Shown here piece by piece: positions 45,055 through 55,807 of a stretch of 64,000 nt of DNA. The number at the start of each line of letters is the position of its first letter. Position 1 is the first letter of the stretch. The notes under the pieces are model-generated. The model made no database searches. It was given only the letters and a program-made list of their open reading frames with translations, and was not told the DNA's origin. The position numbers and the translations under genes are program-made. Source of the stretch: Conus ventricosus (taxonomy: Eukaryota; Mollusca; Gastropoda; Neogastropoda; Conidae); NCBI GenBank assembly GCA_018398815.1, contig CM031600.1:53795205-53859204 (forward strand), in the 5' to 3' direction.

Positions 45055-47700
45055 TGTCACCGATCTGTATCAGCGCGGAAATCGTACAGACGCGGGGACG
45101 GCTCTGTATCGATTCGTGGCATTATTCCACGATGGGGGTTGTAGGCTTACGGGCCATTTTATGGTAGTTGTTGGGTTCAGGAAGATGGTGGGGGGTGTTG
45201 GATACCTGTATGTTACATTCATATATTAGGTGTGCGTTTGTACCAGGGCACAGGCAGGGAAGGTTAAGTGTGGGGAGAGAGGGGGTTAGCCGTCCGTCTT
45301 CCTGTTTTGTGTCGTGTGGAGTCCGTTGCACGTGCGGTGTTGTAGAGTTCAGAACTCGGCAAGGAGTGAGTGCTGAGTATCAGGCTTTAAAGTTTGGTGG
45401 GGCCGGGTGGCTATCACTTCGGTCAAGTCCTTGGTGAAGAGCAGTTGGGCTTTGTCTTGGTCCCAGCGTTTGTGCTGTGGGTCCCGACTTCGGTCGACAT
45501 GGTGAGCCGGCCTCGTGAGCATGTTGCTCTTGGCTGTGCAAGTAAATCTGTGTTTCGGTGTGCTGCGCCCCTGAGGTTCAGGTGCTGGGGTGGCCAGCCG
45601 CAGTTTTGTTGTCATCGTTCTGTGTTGTGGCAGGTATGTGGAGTTAGTTAAGGTGATGTAGTGTAGTGTTAAGGATGGCGTTGTCTTGTGCATATTTCTG
45701 TCGACTTGTTACAACGTGAAAATATACGAGCTCATATTTTGAATCAATTTCCAGTTTTCTTAAGGAAAAGGAAAAGAGGGAGAAAAATGGGGGAAAATAA
45801 GTGACTAAACAAAAGCAAGCTGAGAAAGTGTGTTTGGTGGTTTGTGACCGTGGGTTGTGTTGAGAGGTGCAAACAAGGAAAAAAAGGGAAAATTTGGTTG
45901 TGAAGTTTTGAATGGAAATGTAAATAGTTACCATTGGTTCGATCATGATGTTTGGATTGAGTTTTTACTTATTCGTGACAGGGGGTTTGAACGGAAATGC
46001 TTTCGGAAGCATGGATAAGGGGTTGTGTTGGCCATTGGGTGCGTAGAGGTTATGATTGTGCCGTGTCATGGAAGTTAATTAAAAAGGATAAGTATTGGGT
46101 AGTTGTGTGAAGAAGTACTGGTGTCAAGCCGTGCGGTTTTGTAGGGTGTGGGTACCCTAATTCAATAATATAGATTTAAGTTTTGTTCCTATTTTTGATT
46201 TGTGGGAGTGTGCTAAGGCCTTGGGTGATTGCCAAGGGGATTACCCGTCCTGTCCCATTGGTTTTCTTTGGAATCGAGACATGTATTTGTGGTTGTTACA
46301 AATGATTGAGAATGTGTGTGCGGGAAGGTGTATTATGGAGTAGCTCTGTGTATCCCGTAGTGTACGAGAAATAATTTTGTGATATAAACAAGGTGGGATG
46401 GTTATAGAGGAAAACTCTATTGTGAGCAATTAGGAATGGGGTGCGTAAAGGAAATCCTGGGAAGGGGCGAACTAAGGGTTCCCCTATGCATATCTACGAT
46501 TAGAGGGTAACAGCTATGTCAAGTGCAGGTGGGGGCGCATTCCCACCATCCTGTAGCCCGGTACACCAGGCGGTAGGGAGCTTAGTGGGGGGTGCTGTGG
46601 ACGGCCATTGCGGGCGTTCCTGTCCTTGACTGTCCGGTGGTCGTCGCGGTGCCTGCAAGTACCCTTCCTGCCACTCCCACCCTGCGTGTGCCGGCGGTTG
46701 TCCCAGCCTTTTAAACCCCGTCCGGTGCTCACCTTCGCTTTTTCCTCCCAGCCGACTGGGCCTGTACAGCCTGGCCGTTGCTGGTGTCACCTTTGTGCTG
46801 GTTGCCGTAGCTGGTGCCCTGTCGTCTGTGTCGCCGTCAGGTGTCCCCGCTGCCGTTATCGCCGGTGCTGTGACTCCACTGGTGGGGAAGCCAGTGTGTC
46901 ACTGTCACTGGTCGCTGTCGTCTGTGTCGCCGTCAGTGTGTCACCGCTGCTGCTGTCCCCGTTGCTGTGACACCACTGATGTGAAAGCCAGTGTGTCCTG
47001 TCGCCGGTTTTCGCTGTCGTCCTGTGTCGCCGTTAGTGTGTCACACCGCTGTTATCACCGTTGCTGTGACTCCACTGTTGTGAAAGCCGGTGTGTTTACT
47101 GTTGTGTCTTCTCGTCTTCGGCAGGCAGGTTCGTCTGGTCACCGTCACTGTCGCTGTCGTCGTCGTGAGACTGTCAACGTTGTCGTCGTGTGGCATGGTT
47201 TTTTTGTTTTTTTTTTGTTTTTTGTGTGTGACATTGAAACACCTGAAGACTTTTGGGTTTGGATGTGCATAACATGAGGGATGGATGTGATTAAAAAGGG
47301 TATGACTGAAGGGGTGAAATGTGCGCAGTGAATTATATGCTGAAATGAATATAGTTAAGTGAAGCTAGTATAGTTTGGTTTTTTTTTTTCCCTTTTGGGG
47401 AATTGGTTTTGGGGAAAAAAAAAATGATTTGTTTATGCTATGTGTAATCTACGGATCTGAGAACACTGCACCCCGTGACTGGAAAAGGGTTAAATTTAAC
47501 TGGTTGTGGCGGCCTTGGCCGTAGGAATCGTGTGTTTCAGGCTGGGGTCTGAGACGAGTAGATAAAAGTTTTCCGGTCATTGATTGTTGTGTCGGGAATA
47601 AAATTGTTTTATTGTCAGTTCTGGTGTGAGTGTTATTGTTTAATGGGTTAGTTGTGGGAAGGTTTTGTTTTTTTTTACGTCCGGCTTAGCGGTCCGTGAA
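45055..47700 (+). repeat. 5' LTR of the Gmr1-like element
   Basis: It starts TGTCACCGATCTG and ends GGCTTAGCGGTCCGTGA. AATAAA lies near its end (47598), as expected for the poly(A) signal of an LTR. It is unusually long. It matches 53167-55807 along its length with scattered small indels. Confidence 0.92.
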
Positions 47701-47706
47701 AATTTA

Positions 47707-47722
47707 TGGTGGAGATGCGGGG
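47707..47722 (+). other. Primer-binding site, tRNA-Ala type
   Basis: TGGTGGAGATGC, six bases after the LTR, is complementary to the 3' end (GCATCTCCACCA) of many animal tRNA-Ala. It is followed by GGGG, where the tRNA would give CGGGG, one base short. The minus-strand DNA would be primed here. Confidence 0.6.
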
Positions 47723-48356
47723 TAACCCTTGGGAGTTTGTGTTGGGTAGGTGGAAGGTAGTATAGGCAGGGTCGGAAGGGGGGGTCTTGGTCCATGCCCG
47801 TGTCTTTGTGCTCGGTAGTTAGTGAGAGGTTGGTGGGCGCGTACCCTATACAGGGAGGAAGGTACGTTAGTGTTCCTGTCTAGCAATATGTTTTCCAGGC
47901 GTAGGACAGGGCACTTAATGTGGTAGTAAGTGATGGTGCTGTGTGTTTAGATAGTGGTGCTTAGTGTTGGTTTAAAAAAAAAAAGAGAAAAAGGAAAAAA
48001 AAAATTTTTTCCAGAGATTTAGTGCGGCGTTTGGGGCGGTTATAAAGGGGGTGGTGACTAGCAAAGTAACCCATTTTTTCCCAGGGGTTGGTTTAGCGGT
48101 AGGCAAGTGTTCACCTGGTTATCCGCTTTTGTGGGGGTAGATCTACTGTGAGGTGTCAGGTGTCAGGTGTGGGGGGTTTGGGAGTTTTTGCCCATACTTT
48201 GAGAGGACGTTCCACTTTAAAGAGTTGGAGCCAGCGGAGGTGAGTCAGGTTGATCGATTGCCTTAAGGGTGTAGGATTGTGTCGTGATGATGGTAGGGTC
48301 GGTACGTCATGCCTCGTCATACTAGGGCTAACCCCTCAGTACAAACCAGAGGACGT

Positions 48357-49700
48357 CATGGCAGCTCGGGAAGTCAAGCCTGAGAAGAACGTAGGGGCAC
48401 TGTATCAGGAGGGGCTGACATGGATGTGACTGAGCTGTATCGCCAGTTTGGCAGGATAGGTTCGGGAAATGGGAAACTGGCAGGGGATGCTCTGGCTCGG
48501 TTTGTTTCTGACTCGGTTAAGTTGAACAAGAGGAGAAAAAGCTACTGAGCAGCAGATGGCTGGGCTGCAACAGAAGGATGAGGAAGAGAAAATTCGACAG
48601 CAACAGAAGGATGAGGAAGAGGGGATGGCCCGTGAGGAGGCGAAAATTCGACAGCAACAGAAGGATGAGGAAGAGAAAATTCGACAGCGACAGAAGGATG
48701 AGGAAGAGGGATGGCCCGTGAGGAGGGGGGGAATTCGACAGCAACAAAAGGATGCGGAAGAGAGGAGGGCCCCTGAGGAGGAGGGAGAAGACCCCGGGGT
48801 TTGAGTTGGACCTGAAGGTTGCGGAGGCAGCTAGGCAAAAGGAGAGGGAGGAGGAGGAGAGGATTCGACAGAGGCGGTTGGATCGGGAAAGGGAAAGGGG
48901 AGGCCAGGAAGAGGGAGTTTCCCTTGAGAGGTTCAGGTTGTGGCGAGGCAACGTACCGTGAGCGTCTCATCGGGTTAAGGAGCCAAGCACGTCACCTAGA
49001 TCCTTTAGGTGATGGTGACGATGTGGTTACGTTTATTGCCCCTTTGAGCGAGTCGCTGAGTTGTGAAAATGGTCCCGACGTCGTGGCCCACTGTCTGATC
49101 GCATTTACTTCGGGGGGAAGGCAGGGAAGCGATCATGCGACTCAGTGCGGAGGAATTAGGGTCCTATACGGGGGTTTTTAAAAGCGCTCTGTTTAAGCAC
49201 TTTCGCCTGGACGCCGAGGCATATAGGAAGAAGTTTCGGTCGGTGGGGAAAGGGTGCTGCTGAGACTTTTGGTCAGTGCTAGCAAAAATGAGGCGGGGGG
49301 TTTTTCCCTTGTGGTGCACAGCAGCAGGGAAGGATGAGAACGATGTGGAGGATGTCAAGGATCTGATCCTACGGGGAGAAATTCTTCCAGCTCCTTAATC
49401 CAGAGTTCACGGTGGAGGTGAAGCGGACATGTCCTCAGACGGCAGATGAGGTAGCTAGAAAAGGGCCACTGTGCTGGCTGAGGCCAACGCATGGGCAGGG
49501 AGGCTAAGTCGGATCGGTCCAGAGGAGAGAATCCAGCTGATGGACCAAAAAAGTCAAGGAGGGAGCCACCGCCAGGTCAGCGCCCAGCCAGTCAAGAAAG
49601 GGGCGGGGAGAGGAATAGGCCCGCAAAACCCGGGTCTCTGATGGTGTGTTACAATTGCAGGAAGCCGGGCATGTCGCTAGGAGGTGTCCTGAACCCAGTG
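48357..49700 (+). pseudogene. gag of the Gmr1-like element, with SCAN-like segment and zinc knuckle
   Basis: It starts MAAREVKPEKNVGALYQEG. A coiled-coil stretch with repeated QQKDEEEKIR (48560-48800) follows. Between about 49185 and 49480 it reads FKHFRLDAEAYRKKFRS, then DVEDVKDLIL and LNPEFTVEVKRTCPQTADEV. This follows the SCAN pattern (FR...F, EQILELLVLEQF, LPxELQxWVxxxxPxSxEE). A knuckle CYNCRKPG...RRCPEP is at about 49647-49700, with a frame slip at the histidine. Gag forms the particle and binds element RNA. Several frameshifts break it. Confidence 0.75.
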
Positions 49701-49771
49701 GGTTACACGCTGTCTGGAGTAGGAGGGAGAGCCGGGTCAGGCAGGGCCCACCTTATGTGGACCTTGTGCTA

Positions 49772-49905
49772 ACCAAGAGTACAACCCCTCGGTGTGTGGT
49801 TACGGTCAATGGGGTTCCTGCCATGCATTACCCCGACCCCGGAGCAGGATTTACCGTCGTTGCTGAGAGGCTGGTCTCGAGAGATGCCTCACAGGAGAGT
49901 CTGTA
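49772..49905 (+). pseudogene. Protease region of the Gmr1-like element
   Basis: CVVTVNGVPAM, then DPGAGFTVVAERLV, follows the aspartic-protease pattern around D[ST]GA of Gypsy elements. The serine or threonine after the aspartate reads proline here, so it would be inactive as assembled, unless this is a base error. Confidence 0.6.
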
Positions 49906-50379
49906 CCGGTGGTCTTGGCGTCGTTAAGTGCCAGAGTTTGTTGCCAGGGGCCCCGTCGTGGATGCTGTCACCCCATTTATCCAAGGCAGGATAGGGTGTT
50001 AGTTATGGTCACCCCCGTGGAGGAGGTGCTGATAGGGAACTTTGCAGGAGGAAGGAGATTCGGGATGGACGAGAGTTCCCGTGTATGCTGACCCCACATG
50101 GTCAGCGCTGTAGTGACCAGGGCCCAGAGGAAAGGAACAGCAAGGGGTGCTTCCTTTTACCGGTGAAGGAGACGGTGCTGGATGTCACACCAGAGAAGTT
50201 GACCGTTGCAGGACAGGGATGACACGCTTGTAAGGCGGGGAGAGGCTTGCCAGCAGGGCACCGTTTTCCAGACCAAGTACGGACAGGTCGAATACTTCAG
50301 GAAGGTGGAGTGCTGATGGGAGGGTTAAAGGGCCACGGGGAAAAACGTCCCCCAGGTGTGGTACCGTTGAGTTACGGGT

Positions 50380-51405
50380 GTCCGTGATGGCTCTGGGCAC
50401 GACATTCCGATGTCTGGTCACTGGGAGGGGAAAAAAGGACCAAGGATCGGGTTTTGTTCGGGAATTTTTACTGGCCAGGAATGTGCGCTGATATCCGTCG
50501 TTTACTGCCAGTCGTGTTTGGCATGTCAGAGGACGGTAGAAGGGGAGGTCCCGAAAGTTCTCTGGGTTAAGATCCCACTTGCTAAGGAACCATTTGAGAA
50601 GGTGGCAATAGACATCATCGGTCCGTGTTTCCGGCATCCCAACAACGGTTTATCGGAAATTATTAGTGAGGGTTTGGACTTTGAAACCCTCGGTACCCAG
50701 AGGCGGTGCCGTTGCGTCAAATTTCGGCTGAGGTCGTAGCAGAAGCAACTTTCAACTGTGGACAAGGACGGGAATCCTGAAACTGTATTGCGGACAGGGG
50801 GCCCGCAGTTTACTGGTCAGGTTATGAGTGAAGTGTATCGGCTGCTGTCAGTCAGAGGCCTGCGGACGAACCCTACCACGCGCAGTGCACGGTTTGGTTG
50901 AGCGGTTCAAGGGCCCCCTCAAGAGTATGTTGCTTTTCGCCTAGCTCAGGAAAAGCCTATGGAATGGGCCCGGTGGATTCCAGCACTCTTATTCGCTTAT
51001 CGAGAGGTGCCCAGGAGAGTACAGGATTTCAACCTTCGAGTTATTGTATGGACGGCGAGTCAGGGGTCCTGAGGGTGCTCGGGGGAAAATATGGGTTCAA
51101 CCAGAGCGCCAGGAACTGAGGGCGGTTGGAGAGTATGTGGTGCCCTTGCGCAACCGGATTGCGGAATCGTGTGCGATTGCCAGGGAAACTTGTCGTCGGC
51201 AGCAGCAAGGTACAACCCGTCATTTCGACGTCAAGGCTAAACCAAGGGTGTTCAGGCCAGGATCCAGGGTGTTAATCCTTCGGCCATTTAAGAACAACAA
51301 GCTTGAGTTAGCCTGGCAGGGACCTTATCCTGTGCTAGAGCGCGTGGGAGAGGTGGACTACAGAATTGCTGTGGGGGCCAAAGACGAAACTGTACCACGC
51401 TAACC
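50380..51405 (+). pseudogene. Integrase of the Gmr1-like element, upstream of RT
   Basis: The N-terminal zinc site is seen as GHDIPMSGHW and CQSCLACQRT (50400-50530). The core has EKVAIDIIGPCF (first acidic residue, 50598) and DRGP...QFTGQVMSEVYRLL (second, 50787). The third part follows around 50900 (REVPQESTGFQP-like, in shifted frames). The C-terminal GPY/F domain is VLILRPFKNNKLELAWQGPY (51270-51330). Its position before the RT is the notable point. Multiple frameshifts. Confidence 0.85.
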
Positions 51406-51539
51406 TTCTGAAGCAGTTCAGGGAGCGAGATTATCTAGGAGTCAGGTAACGGCGTCGGCTGTGGTAATTGAGGAGGGACCCGAAAGGGAGATGGTGACCC
51501 CGTTTAGTGGTCGGGATCTTCCACCATTCGCTGGTCGCT

Positions 51540-52520
51540 ACGAGGGACCGAGGATGTGGTCGTGCTCGCTACCGACCCGGATTTTGCCTCGCAGCTTCGG
51601 GCAGTGGTGCGGAAGTTTAGTCAAGTGCTGACAGACGTGCCAGGTTGTACACCTTTGGAGGCATGTCAGATCAAGTTGAACACTGATACACCTGTAAGGG
51701 CAAAGCCGTACCAGTACCTTTCGCTCAAAAGGGAGCGTTCGAGAGGAAGTCAGGGCTATGCTAGAAATGGGGGTCATCGAGCCATCAGTGTCACCATATT
51801 GTTCCCCGATCGTTCTGGTGAGAAAAAGGACGGGAAAATCCGTTTCTGCGTGGGTTTTCCCGGGGCGCTTGAATAAGGTATGGAGTTCGACGCGGAGCCG
51901 ATGCCAGATGTTGAATTACTTGTTTGCCAAGTTGGGGTGGAAAAGCAGATATTCGCAAGATTCGACTTGGCAAAAGGGTATTGGCTGATTCCTATGGGCA
52001 AAGACGATCGCCCTAAGACAGCATTCTCTACGCCGAAGGACATTTTCAATGGGTGTGATGCCGTTCGGGCTGTGCAATCTGGTGCTGTGTTCACCAGAAT
52101 GATGAGGAAGCTGTTGCTGCCGTTAGGTGCCCGGATGTAGACAACTTCATCGATGACATTTTGGTGGCCACTGAAGACTGGGACCAGCATATCCAGGGCG
52201 CTGATGAAAGTATTCAGCGATTACAGGAGTGTTCACTCACCCGCCAGACCGTCTAAGTGTGAGTTGGGAGGTCACGAGATAGTATATCTGGGTTCACACG
52301 ATTGGTGGAGGACAGATCAGGCCCGGGGGAGGATAAGATTGGGACGTATCAGGGAGGCATCACGGCCCCTGACCAAAAAAAAAGGTGCGGAGTTTCCTGG
52401 GTTTAGTGGGGTACTATTTGGCGATTTGCCCCATTTCGCTGATATCGCGAAACCCCTGACCGACTTTACCAGGGAAGTAAGCCAGACGTGTGGAGTGGAA
52501 CGATCAGTGTGAAGGAGCTT
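51540..52520 (+). pseudogene. Reverse transcriptase of the Gmr1-like element
   Basis: In order: FSQVLTDVPGCTPLEACQIK (51616), EMGVIEPSVSPYCSPIVLVR (51761), DGKIRFCV (51830), FDLAKGYWLIPM (51961), the catalytic FIDDILVATEDW (52147), and REASRPLTKKE with F-G-L-G-Y (52350-52430). These are Ty3/Gypsy RT motifs. Several single-base slips interrupt the frame. Confidence 0.88.
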
Positions 52521-52945
52521 TTCAGACACTCAAAAGACAGGTTTTGTGAGCCACCCGTTTTGCAGTTTGCCAGTGCCCGGGAAAGAGTTTGTGTTGCAGA
52601 CAGACGCGTCTGGAATGGGCTGGGTGCGATGCTTGGACCCGCGATATGAGGCGGAATCGGCCGGTAGCATGCGCAGCAGGAAAACTGAACCAGGCGGACT
52701 GAACTACCCCACCGTGGAGAAAGTGTTTGGCCCTGGTGTGGGGTATCCCGAAGTTTCAGTCCTACTTGTATGGGGTACCTTTTGTGGTACAGACAGACCA
52801 CTCGCCTCTTCAGTTTTTAGAGAGGATGAAGTCTGCCAGTGGAAGGACCACTGGTGGGCATTGCAGCTTCAGCCCCTTTTAGTTCACAGTGCAGGCAATC
52901 CCAGGTCGAGAGAATGTGCGGCTGATTACTTAAGCCGATATTGAC
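52520..52945 (+). pseudogene. RNase H of the Gmr1-like element
   Basis: FVLQTDASGMG (52588) holds the first catalytic aspartate; NYPTVEK-like residues (52702) and a DHSPLQFLERM-type segment (52799-52830) follow. The frame ends at about 52945 near ADYLSRY, a usual end for Gypsy RNase H. No integrase follows, which confirms the pol order. Confidence 0.8.
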
Positions 52946-53152
52946 GGGTTCCAAGGTTGTATTCCGGATCGAGGTGATTTGGATGCTGAGTGTGTTGGAG
53001 AGGAGGGTTCGTTGGGTGTCACGATAGGGGTTCAGCAAGTCGAGCGATGTGAGGGCCTTGGCAGGAGGGTTAATAGAACCTCCCATTTAAAAGTTCGATC
53101 GGGTAGTCTGATTTGTTATTTTAAAAACAAGTTTGTGGGGTTTTTAAAACTT

Positions 53153-53166
53153 TGGCAGGGGGGTAT
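53153..53166 (+). other. Polypurine tract before the 3' LTR
   Basis: GGCAGGGGGGTA immediately precedes the 3' LTR and is the expected primer for plus-strand synthesis. Confidence 0.6.
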
Positions 53167-55807
53167 TTTCACCGATCTGTATCAGCGCGGGGGAAATGTA
53201 CAGACGCGCGACGGCTCTGTATCGATTCGTGGCATTATTCCACGATGGGGGTGTAGGCTTACCGGCCATATATGGTAGTTGTTGGGTTCAGGAAGGATGG
53301 TGGGGGTGTTGGTTTCCTGTATGTTACATTCATATATTAGGTGTGCGTTTGTACCAGGCAAGGCAGGGAAAGGATAAGTGTGGGGAGAGAGGGGGTTAGC
53401 CGTTCCGTCTCCTGTTTTGTGTCGTGTGGAGTCCCGTTGCACGTGCGGTGTTGTAGAGTTCTGAACTCGGCAAGGAGTGGAGTGCTGAGTCATCGGCTTT
53501 AAAGTTTTGGGGGGGCCGGGTGGCTATCACTTCGGTCAAGTCCTTGGTGAAGAGCGTTGGGCTTTTGTCTTGGTGCCTGCGTTTGTGCTGGTGGGGCCCG
53601 ACTTCCCGGTCGACATGGTGAGCCGGCCCTCGTGAGCATGTTGGGTCTTGGCTGTGCAAGTCATCTGTGTTTCGGTGTGCTGCGACCTGAGGGGTTTAGG
53701 TGCTGGGGTGGCAGCCGCAGTTTGTTGTCATGTTCTGTGTTGTGGCAGGTATGTGGAGTTAGTTAAGGTGATCGTAGTGTAGTGTTAAGGATGGCGTTGT
53801 CTTGTGCATATTTCTGTCGATTGTACAAAACGTGTATAAATAATACGGTCTATTTTGAATCAATTTCCAGTTTTCTTAAGGAAAAGGAAAGAGGGAGAAA
53901 ATGGGGGAAAATAAGTGACTAAACGAAGCAAGCTGAGAAAGTGTGATGGTGGTTTGTGACCAGTGGGTTGTGTTGAGAGGTGCAAACAAGGAAAGAAGGA
54001 AATTTGGTTGTGAAGGGTTTTTAATGGAAAAGTAAATGTTACCATTTGGTTCGATCATGATGTTTGGATTTAGTTTTTACTTATTCGTGACAGGGGGTTT
54101 GAACGGAAATGCTTTCGGGAAGCATGGTAAGGTGTGTTGGCCATTGGGTGCTGTAGAGGTTATGATTTTTGCCGTGTCATGGAAGTTAATTAGAAAGGAT
54201 AAGTATTGGGTAGTTTTTGTGAAGAAGTATGGTGTCAAGCCGTGCGGTTTTGTAGGGTGTGGGTACCCTAATTCAATAATATAGATTTAAGATTTGTTCT
54301 ACATTGTTGATTTGTGGGAGTGTGCTAAGGCCTTGGGTGATTGCCAAGGGGATTTTACCCGTCCTGTCCCATTGGTTTTCTTTGGAATCGAGACATGATA
54401 TTTGTGGTTGTTACATATGATTGAGAATGTGTGTGCGGGAAGGTGTATTAGGAGTAGCTCTGTGTATCCGTAGTGTACGAGAAATATAATTTTGTGATAT
54501 AAAACAACGTGGGATGGTTATAGAGGTAACTCTATTGTAGAGCAATTAGGAATGGGGTGGCTAAAGGAAATCCTGGGAGGGGCGAACTAAGGGGTTACCC
54601 TATGCATATCTACGATTAGAGGGTAACAGCTATGTCTGTGCAGGTGAGGGGGGCATTCCCACCATCCCGTAGCCCGGTACCCGGCGGTCAGGGCAGCTTG
54701 TCGGGGTGCTGTGGACGGCCAATTGCGGGCGTTCCTGTCCTTGACTGTCCGGTGGTGTCGCAGGTGCCTGCAAGTTTCCCTTCCTGCCACTCCCCCCTGC
54801 GTGTGCCGGACGGTTGTCCCAGCCTTTACCCGTCCGGTTTCTACAACCTTCGCTTTTTCCTCCCCGCCGACTGGGCCTGTACAGCCCGGCCGTTGCTGGT
54901 GTCACCTTTGTGTGGTGCCGTAGTGGGGTGCCACTGTCGTCTGTGTCGCCGTCAGTGTGTCACCGCTGCCGTTTATCGCCGGTGCTGTGACTCCATGGTG
55001 GGGAAGCCAGTGTGTCACTGTCACTGGTCGCTGTCGTCTGTGTCGCCGTCAGTGTGTCACCGCTGCTGCTGTCACCGTTGCTGTGACACCACTGTGTGAA
55101 AGCCAGTGTGTCACTGTCGCGGTCGCTGTCGTCTGTGTCGCCGTTAGTGTGTCACCACCGTGTTTCACCGTTGCTGTGACTCCACTGTTGTGAAAGCCGG
55201 TGTGTTTACTGTTGTGTCTTTCGTCTTCGGCAGGCAGGTTCGTCTGGTCACCGTCACTGTCGCCTGTCGTCGTGTGGGGACTGTCAACGTTGTCGTCGTG
55301 TGGCATGGTTTTTTTGTTTTTTTTGTTTTTTTGTGTGTTGTGACATTGAAACACTGAAGACATTGGGTTTGGATGTGCATACATGAGGGATGGTGTTGAT
55401 TAAAAAGGGTTGACTGAAAGGGTGAATGTGCGCAGTGAATTATATGCTGAAATGAATATAGTTAAGTGAAGCTAGTATAGTTTGGTTGTTGTTTTTTTTC
55501 CCTTTTGGAGAATTGGTTTTGGGGAAAAAAAATTTATTTGTATTATGCTATGTGTATTTCGGATTGAGAAAAACTGCACACCGTGGGCTGGAAAAGGGGT
55601 TGAATAACTGGTTGTGGCGGCCTTGGCCGTAGGAATTTGTGTGTTTCAGGCTGGGGTCTGAGACGAGTGATAGAAGATTCCGGTCATTGATTGTTGTGTC
55701 GGGAATAAAATTGTTTTTTTTGTCGTTCTGGTGTGACGTGTTATATGTTTAATGGGTTAGTTGTGGGAAGTTTTGTTTTTTTACGTCCCGGGTTAGCGGT
55801 CCCTGAC
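53167..55807 (+). repeat. 3' LTR of the Gmr1-like element
   Basis: It matches 45055-47700 from CACCGATCTGTATCAGCGCG to TTAGCGGTCC. AATAAA lies at about 55706. The last base of the expected terminal CA is missing, and the second base of the expected TG start reads T. Scattered indels against the 5' LTR could be age or read error. Confidence 0.92.

Larger units (their letters stand above)
45055..55807 (+). mobile_element. Gmr1-like Ty3/Gypsy LTR retrotransposon, complete, integrase before RT
   Basis: The 10.75-kb element has two 2.64-kb direct LTRs and a 5.47-kb internal region, flanked by 5-bp duplication GTCTG (45050-45054, 55808-55812). Domain order is Gag, protease, integrase, reverse transcriptase, RNase H. 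Gypsy-type RT (FIDDILVAT) with Copia-like order defines the Gmr1 group, first described from cod. Frames are broken by many single-base slips, so activity cannot be judged from this assembly. Confidence 0.9.
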
